This document shows positions 44,348 to 54,139 of a stretch of 64,000 nucleotides of DNA, piece by piece (the first letter of the stretch is position 1; every line of letters starts with the position of its first letter). The notes below the pieces were generated by a model. That model made no database searches and had not been told where the DNA came from. It saw only the letters and a program-made list of their open reading frames with translations. The position numbers and the translations under genes are program-made. The DNA lies in the NCBI RefSeq assembly GCF_016887965.1, contig NZ_JAFDVD010000011.1, positions 1-64,000 on the forward strand, written 5' to 3'. The stretch comes from Phycicoccus sonneratiae (lineage in GTDB: Bacteria > Actinomycetota > Actinomycetes > Actinomycetales > Dermatophilaceae).

Positions 44348-44882
44348 TGGCGTCGGTGTCGTACGGCGTGGGCCGTGACGGGTCGAACTCCTGGGGCGCC
44401 AGCCACGGCTCGTAGGCCGCGTCGTACCCGGGGTCGCCGTACCCGTCGGCCTCGGTGGGCAGCGGGTCGAGGACGTCGGCCGCGACGCCGTCGTCCGTAC
44501 CGCTCCCGTCGACCGCCCCGGCCGCCCCGGCCGCCCCGACGGCACCGGCCGCGGCCGTGCTCCGGCGCAGCCGCCCGGCGTCGCGCACCGAGTCGATCTC
44601 GCCCCGGATCGGGGCCACGGCCTCGTCGAGCGGCTCGAGGAGCGCCTCGCGGACGATCCGGCGCGGGTCGTACTGGCGCGGGTCGTACTGGCGCCAGTTG
44701 ATGTCCTCGTACTCCGGGCCGAGCTGGTCCTTCAGCTGGTCCTTGGCGCCCTCGGCCATGACGCGCAGCCGCCGGATGGCGTGCGCGAGCTTGGCCGCGT
44801 ACTCGGGGAGCTTGTCCGGACCGAGCACGAAGACCGCGATGAGGGCGAGGAGCACGATCTCCCAGCCGTTCACGCCGAACAC
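44343..44882 (-). CDS. tatB: Sec-independent translocase TatB
   Basis: A 179-residue TatB: one N-terminal TM (about 5-21, GWEIVLLALIAVFVLGP) followed by the amphipathic helix DKLPEYAAKLAHAIRRLRVMAEGAKDQLKDQL and an acidic, low-complexity tail with GAVGAAGAAGAVDG. It binds twin-arginine substrates together with TatC. It lies downstream of htrA on the same strand, as in the Mycobacterium locus. Confidence 0.93.
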   Translation of the reverse strand: MFGVNGWEIVLLALIAVFVLGPDKLPEYAAKLAHAIRRLRVMAEGAKDQLKDQLGPEYEDINWRQYDPRQYDPRRIVREALLEPLDEAVAPIRGEIDSVRDAGRLRRSTAAAGAVGAAGAAGAVDGSGTDDGVAADVLDPLPTEADGYGDPGYDAAYEPWLAPQEFDPSRPTPYDTDAT

Positions 44883-44921
44883 GGCGTCACATCCCTTCCG
44901 TCGGGCCCGGGAGGCCCCCGG

Positions 44922-46334
44922 TCACTCCGACCCCCCGAGGACCATGGTGACATCCCGCTCGTTGCCGTCGCGACGCACGGTGAGCTTCACCGAGTCGCCG
45001 ACCTTGCGGGCCCGGATCTTCACGACGAGCTCGCCGTCGTCGGACACCGGCTTGCCCTCGAAGGCGACGATGACGTCGCCGGCCCGCAGCCCGGCCTTGT
45101 CGGCGGGACCACCACGGCTCACCGCGGGTGCGCCGTTCGGGCCGTCGTCGGCGATCCGCACGCCCTCGCCGTCGTACTGGCTGTCGAGGTAGACCCCGAT
45201 GACCGGGTGCTCGGCCTTGCCCTTCTCGATGAGCTGCTCGACGGTGGTCGCCACCTGGTCGCTCGGGATGGCGAAACCGACGCCGATGTTGCCGCTCTGC
45301 CCCCCGATCGAGCTGCCGGGCACCCGCGCGATCGCCGAGTTGACCCCGATGACCTGCCCGCGCATGTCGAGCAGCGGGCCGCCCGAGTTGCCGGGGTTGA
45401 TGGCCGCGTCGGTCTGGATGGCGTTGATGAAGGACTGGTCGTCCTGCTCGCCCGGCGTGACCGGACGGTCGAGGGCGCTGACGATGCCGCTGGTCACCGT
45501 GGAGTCCAGCCCGAGCGGGGCACCGACGGCGATCACCTCGTCGCCGACGACGACGTCGGCCGAGCGCCCGACGGGCAGGGCCTTGAGGGAGGCGCCCTCG
45601 ACCGCGACGACGGCGAGGTCGTAGGAGGCGTCGCGCCCGACGACCTTGCCGGAGACCTGGCGTCCGTCGGAGAGGACGACGGTGATCTTCTCGGTCGAGC
45701 CGGCTCCGGCGACCACGTGGTTGTTCGTGACGACGTGCCCGGCGTCGTCGTAGACCCAGCCGGAGCCGGTGGCGCCGCCGTCGGCGCCCTCGACGCGCAG
45801 GGTGACGACGCTCGGCAGCGCGCTCGCCGCGATGTTGGCCACCGAGCCCTGCGGCCGGGTCGTGGCGCCCGCCCCGGGTGTGGGGGCGGCGACCGAGCGG
45901 CCGGTGGAGCCGGTGCCTCGGTCGGCGAGGTAGCCGCCGACGATGCCGCCGCCGGTGCCGGCGAGGAGCGCGGCGGCGACCGTCGCGCCGACGAGCGCAC
46001 CCCAGCCGGGTCCGCGGCGACGGGCCGGTTCGGGGGCCGAGAGCGGGGCGCCGGCGGGAGGGCCGGTGGGCGGCACGGCGCCCCACGACCCGCTGATCGG
46101 TGGGTAGGCCTGCGTCGTGGCGGCGGTGGACGCCGACGCGGCGGGCGGCGGGGGCGGGCCGGCGGGGACGCCACCGGCCGTGGCCCACGTGGGCTCCGGT
46201 ACGGGGACGGTCGCGTCGGGGCCGGGGCTCTCGGGCGCCGCGGGCTCGCTCGCCGGAGCCGCGGGTTCGGGCGCCTCGCGGTCACCCCGGTCCCACGGCT
46301 GCCAGTCGTCGGTCCCGGGCTGCCGTTCGCTCAT
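44922..46334 (-). CDS. htrA: HtrA/DegP-like trypsin-PDZ serine protease
   Basis: A 470-residue membrane-anchored protease: Pro-rich cytoplasmic tail (1-105), TM about 111-136, trypsin domain with the triad H206 (VVTNNHVV), D239 (YDLAVV), S317 (NPGNSGGP), and a C-terminal PDZ domain (about 375-465, GPADKAGLRAGDVIVAFEGKPV). Envelope quality-control protease. The ATG at 46334 overlaps the stop of the anti-sigma gene (ATGA), so it is part of the sigE operon. Confidence 0.95.
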   Translation of the reverse strand: MSERQPGTDDWQPWDRGDREAPEPAAPASEPAAPESPGPDATVPVPEPTWATAGGVPAGPPPPPAASASTAATTQAYPPISGSWGAVPPTGPPAGAPLSAPEPARRRGPGWGALVGATVAAALLAGTGGGIVGGYLADRGTGSTGRSVAAPTPGAGATTRPQGSVANIAASALPSVVTLRVEGADGGATGSGWVYDDAGHVVTNNHVVAGAGSTEKITVVLSDGRQVSGKVVGRDASYDLAVVAVEGASLKALPVGRSADVVVGDEVIAVGAPLGLDSTVTSGIVSALDRPVTPGEQDDQSFINAIQTDAAINPGNSGGPLLDMRGQVIGVNSAIARVPGSSIGGQSGNIGVGFAIPSDQVATTVEQLIEKGKAEHPVIGVYLDSQYDGEGVRIADDGPNGAPAVSRGGPADKAGLRAGDVIVAFEGKPVSDDGELVVKIRARKVGDSVKLTVRRDGNERDVTMVLGGSE

Positions 46335-46876
46335 GGGGTCGATTCTGCCCGCTGACCGCTCGGGCCGGGAGCGGAGCCCCCGGTCGTCCACCGGACGGGC
46401 ACGACCGTGGTCGCCGCGAGCGGCGCCGACGGCCGGGTGCTGGACACCGCCGGCGTCGTGGGGCCGGCCACGACGCCCTGGCGCGGGGCGACGGGGACGC
46501 CGATGACGGTGAGGCTCCACGCGGCCGCGGCGGCCACCCCGCCGGCCGCGGCGGCGACGACCGTCGCCCGCAGGGCGCTGCGGTGGCACGGGGGGTCGGT
46601 CGGCGCGAGGAGCGGCAGCGGACCGGGACCGGCCGGGCGCGGCGCGGGGACCGGCCCGCGGCCGAGCGCGAGGAGGGTGACCCGCAGGTCACCGGGCATC
46701 GACGGGGCGCCGGCCAGCGCCTCGCGCAGCCGCCGCTCCTGGTGCACGGCCTGCCGGCAGAGCTCGCACGCGACGAGGTGGTGCTCCCAGGCGCCCTGCC
46801 GGGCGGCGTTCAGCCGGCCGGCGGCGTACTCGGAGAGCTCGTCGTCGAGGCAGTGCACAGCCGGCCGAGCGGTCAT
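46331..46876 (-). CDS. rseA: anti-sigma factor (RseA-type, zinc-binding)
   Basis: A 181-residue protein: an N-terminal zinc-binding anti-sigma domain ([36 protein letters not shown], with His and the CxxC pair), a Pro-rich link, one TM (about 105-125) and a Ser/Thr-rich outer tail. It is expected to hold SigE at the membrane and to release it on redox or envelope stress. The ATG overlaps the sigE stop (ATGA) and its own stop overlaps htrA, giving tight translational coupling of the trio. Confidence 0.9.
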   Translation of the reverse strand: MTARPAVHCLDDELSEYAAGRLNAARQGAWEHHLVACELCRQAVHQERRLREALAGAPSMPGDLRVTLLALGRGPVPAPRPAGPGPLPLLAPTDPPCHRSALRATVVAAAAGGVAAAAAWSLTVIGVPVAPRQGVVAGPTTPAVSSTRPSAPLAATTVVPVRWTTGGSAPGPSGQRAESTP

Positions 46877-47481
46877 ACCGCTCCCGCGGCGGGGCGCCGG
46901 ACGATCGGGCCGCGTCGGGCCGGGACGGTGACCTCGGGGCGCGGCTTCGGGGCGCGGTGGGCGAGGGCCTCGCGCAGCTGGGCCCGGCCGCGGTGGATCC
47001 GCGAGCGCACCGTCCCGAGCTTGATGCCGAGCGTCGCGGCGACCTCCTCGTACGAGAGGCCCTCGATGTCGCAGAGGACGACGGCGGCCCGGAAGTCCGG
47101 CGAGAGGGCGTCGAGCGCGCGCTGGACGTCGTCGTCGAGGTGGGTGTCCTCGTAGGTCAGCTCGGGGCCGCGGTCCCGGCTGGGGAGGCGGGCCGCCGAC
47201 TCGTCGGAGAGGGCGTCGAAGCGGATCCGCTGCTTGCGGCGCATCTTGTCGAGGAAGACGTTCGTCGTGATGCGGTGCAGCCAGCCCTCGAAGGTGCCGG
47301 GCTGGTAGGTGTGCAGCGAGCGGAAGACGCGGACGAAGACGTCCTGGGTGAGGTCCTCGGCGTCGTGGACGTTGCCGGTGAGCCGGTACGCGAGACGGTA
47401 GACGCGGGCCGAGTGCTGCTCGACGACCTCTTCCCAGGACGGCGGGACCCACGCCGGGGCGGCGTCCTGCTGCGTCGTCAT
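46873..47481 (-). CDS. sigE: ECF sigma factor SigE
   Basis: A 202-residue ECF sigma factor: region 2 ([38 protein letters not shown], then [22 protein letters not shown]) and region 4 ([47 protein letters not shown]). The ATG at 47481 is preferred: GAGGG lies 8 nt upstream, and an ECF promoter at 47520-47546 would start transcription near 47513, upstream of it but after the earlier candidate ATG at 47517. Transcribed with rseA and htrA; envelope-stress control, as in Mycobacterium. Confidence 0.92.
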   Translation of the reverse strand: MTTQQDAAPAWVPPSWEEVVEQHSARVYRLAYRLTGNVHDAEDLTQDVFVRVFRSLHTYQPGTFEGWLHRITTNVFLDKMRRKQRIRFDALSDESAARLPSRDRGPELTYEDTHLDDDVQRALDALSPDFRAAVVLCDIEGLSYEEVAATLGIKLGTVRSRIHRGRAQLREALAHRAPKPRPEVTVPARRGPIVRRPAAGAV

Positions 47482-47519
47482 CGCTTCGTCCCTCACCAGG
47501 CTGCTCATGTCACCCATCG

Positions 47520-47546
47520 ATACGTGCCGTGGCCGTGAATTGTTCC
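47520..47546 (-). promoter_or_regulatory. autoregulatory ECF promoter of sigE
   Basis: On the minus strand, GGAAC (47546-47542), a 17-bp spacer and CGTAT (47524-47520). This is the classical ECF promoter form (GGAAC ... CGT). It predicts a start near 47513 and a leader of about 32 nt before the ATG at 47481. Confidence 0.7.
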
Positions 47547-47617
47547 CGGGAAGCCTGAACGCCCGCTGGGAATCGCCGGTCGCGCCGACCCCCGCCCGGC
47601 GCACTAGGGTTGCCGCC

Positions 47618-48253
47618 ATGAGCGGACTGAAGCCGGCCAGCTGGGCCTACGCCGAGGAGTTCGTCCCCGAGCCGGAGGTCCACGAGGCCGCCCGCCGCCG
47701 GGGCGTCGAGCTCGGGGCCGCCTCCCCCGTCGGCACCGGCGCCGGGGCCGTGCTCCGGCTGCTCGCGGCCACGGTGGGCGCCCGGCACGTGCTCGAGGTG
47801 GGCACCGGCGCCGGCACCTCGGGGCTCTGGCTGCTCGCCGGGATGCCGGACGACGGCGTGCTGACGACCATCGACGTCTCGGCCGAGCACCAGCGCCTCG
47901 CCCGGCAGGCCTACACCGAGGCCGGCTACCCCCACCAGCGCACGCGGGTGATCACCGGCGCAGCGGCCGAGGTGCTGCCGCGGATGGCCGACGGCGGCTA
48001 CGACATGGTCCACGTCGACGCGGACAAGGACACCTACCCCACGTACGTCGAGCACGCGGTGCGCCTGCTGCGGCCGGGCGGGGTCCTCGTCGTCGACAAC
48101 ATGCTCTGGCACGACCGGGTCGCCGACCCCGCCGCGCGCGACGAGACGACGACCACGCTGCGCGACCTCGGCAAGGCACTGCGCGACCACGACGACCTCG
48201 TCACCGCGCTGCTGCCGGTGAGCGACGGCGTGCTCGTCGCCGTCCGGCGCTGA
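47618..48253 (+). CDS. class I SAM-dependent O-methyltransferase
   Basis: A 211-residue methyltransferase: [20 protein letters not shown] (SAM loop), [65 protein letters not shown] (metal-binding Asp residues), and [10 protein letters not shown] at the end, typical of catechol/caffeoyl-CoA-type O-methyltransferases. Substrate unknown. Divergent from sigE, the same arrangement as in Mycobacterium (Rv1220c, from memory). Confidence 0.92.
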   Translation: MSGLKPASWAYAEEFVPEPEVHEAARRRGVELGAASPVGTGAGAVLRLLAATVGARHVLEVGTGAGTSGLWLLAGMPDDGVLTTIDVSAEHQRLARQAYTEAGYPHQRTRVITGAAAEVLPRMADGGYDMVHVDADKDTYPTYVEHAVRLLRPGGVLVVDNMLWHDRVADPAARDETTTTLRDLGKALRDHDDLVTALLPVSDGVLVAVRR

Positions 48254-48271
48254 GCCCCCCGGGCCCCGGCG

Positions 48272-48628
48272 TCAGCTGACCGACGGGCCGGCGCCGCGGC
48301 GGAAGCCGGCCGGCCCCTCGGCGATGGCCACGACCTCCCAGTCCTCGAGGAGGACCGGGGCCGAGCCGATGATCTCGCTGCCCGGCGAGCTCGCCGCCCC
48401 CGGCTCGAAGCCCTCGCGGAAGTGCTGGCGCTCCTGCTCGCTGTCGAAGACGTACGTCCCCTCGAACCACTCCCCCTCGCGCATCCGCCACACCTTGAAG
48501 GCGAGGCCGTCGAGGAACATGAAGCGGGCGATCGAGGTGCCGACGACGTACTCGCGCAGCTCGTCGGCGGCCCCGCGGGGAGCGTCCTCGAGCGACCAGC
48601 GCACCGTCAGTCCGTAGCCAGCGTTCAT
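48272..48628 (-). CDS. hypothetical dimeric alpha/beta-barrel-like protein
   Basis: A 118-residue soluble protein: LTVRWSLEDAPRGAADELREYVVGTSIARFMFLDGLAFKVWRMREGEWFEGTYVFDSEQERQHFREGF, a pattern resembling YdhR-type small mono-oxygenases or their relatives. No catalytic evidence. ATG at 48628; convergent with the methyltransferase gene, 18 bp apart. Confidence 0.7.
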   Translation of the reverse strand: MNAGYGLTVRWSLEDAPRGAADELREYVVGTSIARFMFLDGLAFKVWRMREGEWFEGTYVFDSEQERQHFREGFEPGAASSPGSEIIGSAPVLLEDWEVVAIAEGPAGFRRGAGPSVS

Positions 48629-48704
48629 GCGGGCGACGCTAGGTGGGCCGCGCGGGGGGCGCCACCGCGTCTCACGACTCGTCCCCGCCCGGTCCGGACG
48701 CGAC

Positions 48705-48737
48705 GGGACCCCCGCCGCGTGGTGCGGTGGGGGCCCC
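48705..48737 (-). terminator. terminator hairpin after the DUF3117 gene
   Basis: Left arm GGGACCCCCGCCGC (48705-48718) and right arm GCGGTGGGGGCCCC (48724-48737) form about 14 pairs (two of them G-U/A-C type mismatches) with a 5-nt loop. It lies 22 bp beyond the stop of the DUF3117 gene on the minus strand. Confidence 0.6.
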
Positions 48738-48759
48738 GTCGACGGGTGTCGGGCTCAGG

Positions 48760-48933
48760 TCAGGACAGGCCCTCGCAGTTGTCGATCGCCTCGCCGAGCG
48801 CCCGGACCTCCTCGGGGGTCATCTCGACGACGAGCCGTCCGCCGCCCTCGAGGGGCATGCGCAGCACGATGCCGCGACCTTCCTTGGTGACCTCGAGCGG
48901 GCCGTCGCCCGTCCTCGGCTTCATTGCCGCCAT
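48760..48933 (-). CDS. DUF3117 small conserved protein
   Basis: A 57-residue protein, MAAMKPRTGDGPLEVTKEGR followed by the conserved body MPLEGGGRLVVEMTPEEVRALGEAIDNCEGL. This family is near-universal in actinobacteria (Rv1211 type, from memory); function is unknown. Ribosome site GGAAGGGA lies about 10 nt upstream of the ATG. It is easily missed because of its size. A strong hairpin follows. Confidence 0.93.
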   Translation of the reverse strand: MAAMKPRTGDGPLEVTKEGRGIVLRMPLEGGGRLVVEMTPEEVRALGEAIDNCEGLS

Positions 48934-49059
48934 GGCGTGTATCCCTTCCTCGGCGCGGCAGCGGAGATCGCGCCGCGTGGCGGTCCGGCGCCGGACCGCC
49001 GGACGTAGGCACCCATTATCGCGTAGGCCTCCGACCTCACGAAATCCGAACCGCGGGAA

Positions 49060-50388
49060 TCACGGCGGGAACGAGCCCCACGGGGTGTACGTGAGCAGGC
49101 TGCAGGTCCACCAGAGGATGCCGCCGACGAGGACGAGCACGACGACACCGACGCGCCGCTTCCAGTGCGGCACGACCTGCTGGCCGTTCGCCGTCCGCAT
49201 CGCCACGGACGCGAGGAGCGCCGCGAGGGGCATGTCGAGGAGGAGGAAGCGCCACATCGAGGTGATCGGCCGGACGACGGCGAAGAGGTAGAGCGGGTAG
49301 GCCAGCGCCCACGCGCGCATCTCGACGCTCATCCAGCGCCCGTGCCGGCCGAGGACGAGCGCGACGTAGGTGCCGGCCAGGGCGACGAGCACGAGGACCC
49401 CGAGCGCCCCCTTGGACTGCCAGGCCCACTCGAACCACAGGACGAACGGGCCGTCGGCGGGCTTCTGGCCCCAGGCGGCCTGGACGTCGAAGAACGCGGT
49501 GGGGACCCCGGTGGCGAGGCCGGCGACCACCGGCCAGGCGATGCCGCTGACGCCGAGGGCGGCGAGCATCGTCACGACGGCGGCCCGCTGCCCGGCGAGC
49601 GGCCGCAGCCCGGCCGCGCGCTCCTCGCGCCACCGGACGACGAGGTGGATGAGGACGGCGATGCCGAGGGCGGGGGCCACCCCCCGGGTGAACCCGAGCG
49701 GCACGGCGAGCGCCGCGACGAGGAGGTAGTGGCGCCGGACGAGGACGAGCAGGGCCGCGGCGACGAGGGCCACGGCGAGGGCCTCGGTGTACGGCTTGAG
49801 CATCACCGACGTCGTGGGGTAGAAGCACCAGAGGCAGGCCGCGACGAGGGCGAGGCGCTCGCGCTGGGGCTGGCGGCCCGCGTGGTAGGTGCTGCGGAAC
49901 AACGCGTGGATGAGCACCGCGGCGACCGCGCCGAGGACGAGGTTGACGACCGCCCCGGCCACCGCGAACGACATCCCGGTGAGCATGACGGCCTTCACCA
50001 GGTACGGGTAGAGCGGGTAGAACGCCCACGCGCTGTACGTGATCCGTCCGTTGTCGGCGTCGACGGGCAGCGGGACGGGGTAGCCGTCCTCGACGATCCG
50101 CTGGTACCAGACGCCGTCCCACAGCCCGATGAGGTCGCCGACGGTCGGGTCGGGGTGCCCGACCCCCGCGGGGTTCTGGAACCACGTCGCGGCGATCCAC
50201 ACGGCGAGGACGGAGACGACCCGCGAGAGCGCGTAGACGGCGAGGACGGTGAGGACGGGGCGGGCCAGCGCGCGGCCGGCGAGCTCGTGGCGGCCGCGGG
50301 AGGTGAGCAGCCGACGCAGCACCGAGCCGCCGACCGGCTCCTCGCCGGTGACCGGCTCCGCCGCCGGCGCCACCTCAGCCCTGGCCAT
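49060..50388 (-). CDS. GT-C/PIG-V-like membrane mannosyltransferase
   Basis: A 442-residue polytopic protein with about ten TM segments. GLWDGVWYQRIVEDGYP (Asp of the active site) and TYSAWAFYPLYPYLVKAV are of the PIG-V/mannosyltransferase type. It is expected to transfer a sugar from a polyprenyl donor to a lipid or wall acceptor. Its start overlaps the stop of the preceding gene by 14 nt, so it is part of a minus-strand operon of membrane proteins. Confidence 0.82.
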   Translation of the reverse strand: MARAEVAPAAEPVTGEEPVGGSVLRRLLTSRGRHELAGRALARPVLTVLAVYALSRVVSVLAVWIAATWFQNPAGVGHPDPTVGDLIGLWDGVWYQRIVEDGYPVPLPVDADNGRITYSAWAFYPLYPYLVKAVMLTGMSFAVAGAVVNLVLGAVAAVLIHALFRSTYHAGRQPQRERLALVAACLWCFYPTTSVMLKPYTEALAVALVAAALLVLVRRHYLLVAALAVPLGFTRGVAPALGIAVLIHLVVRWREERAAGLRPLAGQRAAVVTMLAALGVSGIAWPVVAGLATGVPTAFFDVQAAWGQKPADGPFVLWFEWAWQSKGALGVLVLVALAGTYVALVLGRHGRWMSVEMRAWALAYPLYLFAVVRPITSMWRFLLLDMPLAALLASVAMRTANGQQVVPHWKRRVGVVVLVLVGGILWWTCSLLTYTPWGSFPP

Positions 50389-52540
50389 CGGTCAGCTCCC
50401 TCACGTCCCACAGGTACACCCCGCCGACGCGCTGCGGCTCCCCGAACACCGAGGTGATCGAGGTCCGCAGCGCGGCGGCGGACGGCCGGTCCTCGGGCAG
50501 GACGACGGCGTCGACGCGGCCGGGCCGCCGGTCCTGCACCGAGTCGACGCGTCCGGCCCGCAGGTCCTGCACGAAGCCTGCCCGCTCGTCGGGCCCCACG
50601 GGGATCTCGGTGCCGTCCTGCGCGACCTCGGCGAGCCACGTCGTGAGACCCGTCGGGGTGGCACCGTACTGGCCGGTGCGCTCGGCCGTGGCGTCGGGGC
50701 CGACGAAGTAGCCCGCGACGACGGGGAAGCCCCAGCGCGCGGCGGCCTGCCACTCGAGGGCGCGGGCGTCGGCGACGTTGGGCGGCGGCGCCGCGAGCAC
50801 CGACCCGCCGTCGTCGACGTGGTCGCGCCACAGGCCGTCGGTGAAGAAGGCGGGCACGACCGGGCGCGGGTCGACGACGAGCGGGGTCGGGACGACCGGG
50901 AGCAGGGCGAGGACGGCGGTGACCGTGGCGAGGGCCAGGCCCGGCCCGGGCGCGCCGACGTACCGGTCCACGGCCCGGCGCAGCCCCTCGGCGCCGAGGG
51001 CGAGGAGCAGGCCGAGGGCCGGGAGCGCGACGAGGGTGAAGCGGGTCGGCAGGACGTTCTCGACGACCGGGACGTGCTCGAGCAGCGCCCAGGGCCCGGG
51101 GATCCCGAGCGGCGTGCCGTGGAGGGTGGCCTCCTCGCCGAGCGAGAGCCAGCACGAGACGACGACGACCGCGGCGAGGCAGCGCACGACGACGCTGCGC
51201 CACAGCAGCAGCGTGGTCGCGCCGGCGGCCACGAGCAGCGGCACGCCGAAGAACGAGTTCTCCTCGGTGCGGTTCATCGACAGCGCCGCCGAGGCCCACG
51301 GGTCGGCGCCGACCGTGCGGGTGGCCCGGTTCCAGAGCTGCGCGAGGTCGTTGCCCGCCGGCGGGTGCCAGATGGAGGCGTAGGACTGCGGGCCCCGGAA
51401 CTGCCACCAGAGCGGCACGGCGACGACGACGAGCGCGACGAGGCCGCCGACCCCGAGCCCGGTGAGGACCGGCCGCAGGGGCGGGCGGTGGTGCACGAGC
51501 CACACCGCGCCGGCGACGAGCACGCCGACCGCCGTGAGGAGCAGGACCTCCTCCCCGACGAACACCTGCCAGGCCGCGAGGAGGCCGAGCACGACGCCGT
51601 CACGCACCGGCCGGCGGCCGCCGAGCAGCCGGAGGAGGCGGTCGAGGATGACCGGCACGAGGGCCTGGACGACGAAGTTCGGGTGGCCGTTGGCGTGGCT
51701 GACCATGCCCGGCCCGAACCCGGCGAGGGCGCCGGCCAGGGCGGCGAGGACGGGGTGGACGGGGAGCCACCGGCGGGCCAGCCAGAACCACGCGGTGGCG
51801 GTGAGCGCGAGGCCGAGGAGCTCGACGAGGACGAAGGTGACCTGCGGTCCGGCGAGCAGGGTGAGGGGGGCGAGGGGCACCCCGAGGCCGAGGACCGCGG
51901 CGTTGGCCATGAGGTTGACCCCGGCCGGGTAGTTCTGCAGGTCGCTCGACAACGGGTTGGAGAGCGTCGCGAGGTTGTGCGCCGTGGCGCCGAAGTACCA
52001 CTCGAAGGCCTGCTGGTCCTGGACGCCCTGGGAGAGGTACCCGGTGCGCACGGCGGCCAGCAGGTGCATCGTCACGTAGGCCGCGGCGGCGAGGTAGGCC
52101 AGCGGCGCGAGGAGGTCGAGGCGGGTCAGCGGCGCGGGGCGTCCGGCAACCGGGTCACGCCCGGCTGCCGGACCGGGTCGAGGGGGCGGATCGTCCTCCG
52201 GGTCGTCGGGCGTGACGGCGTGGCCGCTCGGCGTGGCGTCCGGTGCCGCGGCCGGGCGGTCGACCTCGGAGGCCTCGACGTCGAGACCCCGGAGGCGCGC
52301 GATCTCGGTGTCCCGGGCGGCGATCCGCGCCTCGAGGCGGTCGACGACCTCGTCGACCTGGTCCATCCGGTAGCCGCGGAAGGCGAGCCGGTAGCCAGGT
52401 GCGGCACCGTCCGGTGCGGGCGGGACGTCGGGGTCGACGGGTCCGGCGGCGATCGCGCCCGGGCGGTCGCGCCCGAGCCACCAGGCCCCGAGGACGAGCG
52501 CCCCGACGCCGACCACGGCGGCGAGCACCGACCACGTCAC
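50375..52540 (-). CDS. DivIVA-motif module fused to a GT-C type membrane protein
   Basis: A 721-residue protein. Residues 1-25 form a TM, 26-50 a Pro/Asp linker and 51-90 a DivIVA-like stretch (FRGYRMDQVDEVVDRLEARI). After a Pro/Asp-rich link (about 90-135) comes a polytopic C-terminal part with about ten TM segments (GYLSQGVQDQQAFEWYFG, NLATLSNPLSSDLQNYPAG, then VNLMANAAVLGLG), a GT-C glycosyltransferase-like arrangement, and a soluble C-terminus. The first module resembles the separate 94-residue protein at 52974-53258. ATG overlaps the SRPBCC gene stop. Fusion is unusual; see findings. Confidence 0.82.
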   Translation of the reverse strand: MTWSVLAAVVGVGALVLGAWWLGRDRPGAIAAGPVDPDVPPAPDGAAPGYRLAFRGYRMDQVDEVVDRLEARIAARDTEIARLRGLDVEASEVDRPAAAPDATPSGHAVTPDDPEDDPPPRPGPAAGRDPVAGRPAPLTRLDLLAPLAYLAAAAYVTMHLLAAVRTGYLSQGVQDQQAFEWYFGATAHNLATLSNPLSSDLQNYPAGVNLMANAAVLGLGVPLAPLTLLAGPQVTFVLVELLGLALTATAWFWLARRWLPVHPVLAALAGALAGFGPGMVSHANGHPNFVVQALVPVILDRLLRLLGGRRPVRDGVVLGLLAAWQVFVGEEVLLLTAVGVLVAGAVWLVHHRPPLRPVLTGLGVGGLVALVVVAVPLWWQFRGPQSYASIWHPPAGNDLAQLWNRATRTVGADPWASAALSMNRTEENSFFGVPLLVAAGATTLLLWRSVVVRCLAAVVVVSCWLSLGEEATLHGTPLGIPGPWALLEHVPVVENVLPTRFTLVALPALGLLLALGAEGLRRAVDRYVGAPGPGLALATVTAVLALLPVVPTPLVVDPRPVVPAFFTDGLWRDHVDDGGSVLAAPPPNVADARALEWQAAARWGFPVVAGYFVGPDATAERTGQYGATPTGLTTWLAEVAQDGTEIPVGPDERAGFVQDLRAGRVDSVQDRRPGRVDAVVLPEDRPSAAALRTSITSVFGEPQRVGGVYLWDVRELTDGQG

Positions 52541-52974
52541 GGGCGCTCCCCCGCCTCGGCGCCGGCGACGAGCCCCTCGACGACCCGGCCGAAGAGCAGC
52601 GGACCGAGCCGGTCACCGACCGGCCGCGTGAGGCGGCGCAGCCCCGGCAGCCACAGCTCCTCGGTCCACACGACGTCGGTGGACCCGTCCGGCGCGGTGT
52701 CGACGGTGATGTCGGCCCAGCCGCGCAGGAACCACCCGGTCTTGACGAGGCGCAGCCGCCGGCCGGGCTCGAGCGCCGTGACGAGCATCCGGTCGGCGCC
52801 GGCGACCGGGCCGAGCCGGGTGACGGCGTTGACCTCGGCGCCGAGGACGAGCCCGCCCTCGGGCACCGCGACGTCGGTGAGCGGCACGTGCCGGGTGTGC
52901 TCGGGCAGGTCGGTGACCGCCGACCAGGCCACCGGGGCGGGGAGGGCGGTGCGGCGCCGGATCGTGAAGGCCAT
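52537..52974 (-). CDS. SRPBCC-family protein
   Basis: A 145-residue Bet-v1/START-like protein: FTIRRRTALPAPVAWSAVTDLPEHTRHVPLTDVAV at the N-terminus and a C-terminal amphipathic helix (RLGPLLFGRVVEGLVAGAEAG). The family binds hydrophobic ligands or acts as a cyclase; the specific function is unknown. Its ATG overlaps the preceding stop (one base), its stop overlaps the next ATG, so it is tightly coupled between two DivIVA-like proteins. Confidence 0.82.
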   Translation of the reverse strand: MAFTIRRRTALPAPVAWSAVTDLPEHTRHVPLTDVAVPEGGLVLGAEVNAVTRLGPVAGADRMLVTALEPGRRLRLVKTGWFLRGWADITVDTAPDGSTDVVWTEELWLPGLRRLTRPVGDRLGPLLFGRVVEGLVAGAEAGERP

Positions 52975-53258
52975 CAGCCCTGCGGCCCGCGCAGCTCGGC
53001 GGCCTCGCGCTCGCGCTCGGCGAGCGTCTCGCGCAGGGCGTCGAGGTGGGCGTCGACGTCGCGCATCGCGTAGCCGCGTGCGGCGGTGTCGAACCGGACG
53101 GTGTCGACGTCGGCGGCGTCCGGCTCGTCGGGGAGGCCGTGGTCGGGGGTGCTGGTCACGGCCTCGGCGAGCGGGTCGACGGGCAGGCGCCCGGTCGCGA
53201 CACCGAGCACCGCCACGACGAGCGCGACGGCGACGAGCACGAGGAGGACGGCGACCAC
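52974..53258 (-). CDS. small TM protein with DivIVA-like motif
   Basis: A 94-residue protein: N-terminal TM (about 2-21), acidic linker, then RFDTAARGYAMRDVDAHLDALRETLAEREREAAEL (DivIVA-like short coiled coil). Relatives (Rv1209 type, from memory) accompany the dapD-LOG region. Its partner may be cell-pole or septal proteins. First gene of the operon with SRPBCC, the 721-residue protein and the mannosyltransferase. Confidence 0.85.
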   Translation of the reverse strand: MVAVLLVLVAVALVVAVLGVATGRLPVDPLAEAVTSTPDHGLPDEPDAADVDTVRFDTAARGYAMRDVDAHLDALRETLAEREREAAELRGPQG

Positions 53259-53286
53259 TCCCCGATCCTACGGCGGCGACCTGGGG

Positions 53287-54102
<816 letters not shown>

Positions 54103-54139
54103 CCTAGCCGCGCGGGCCGGGGCCACCGCCCGCCCGCGG

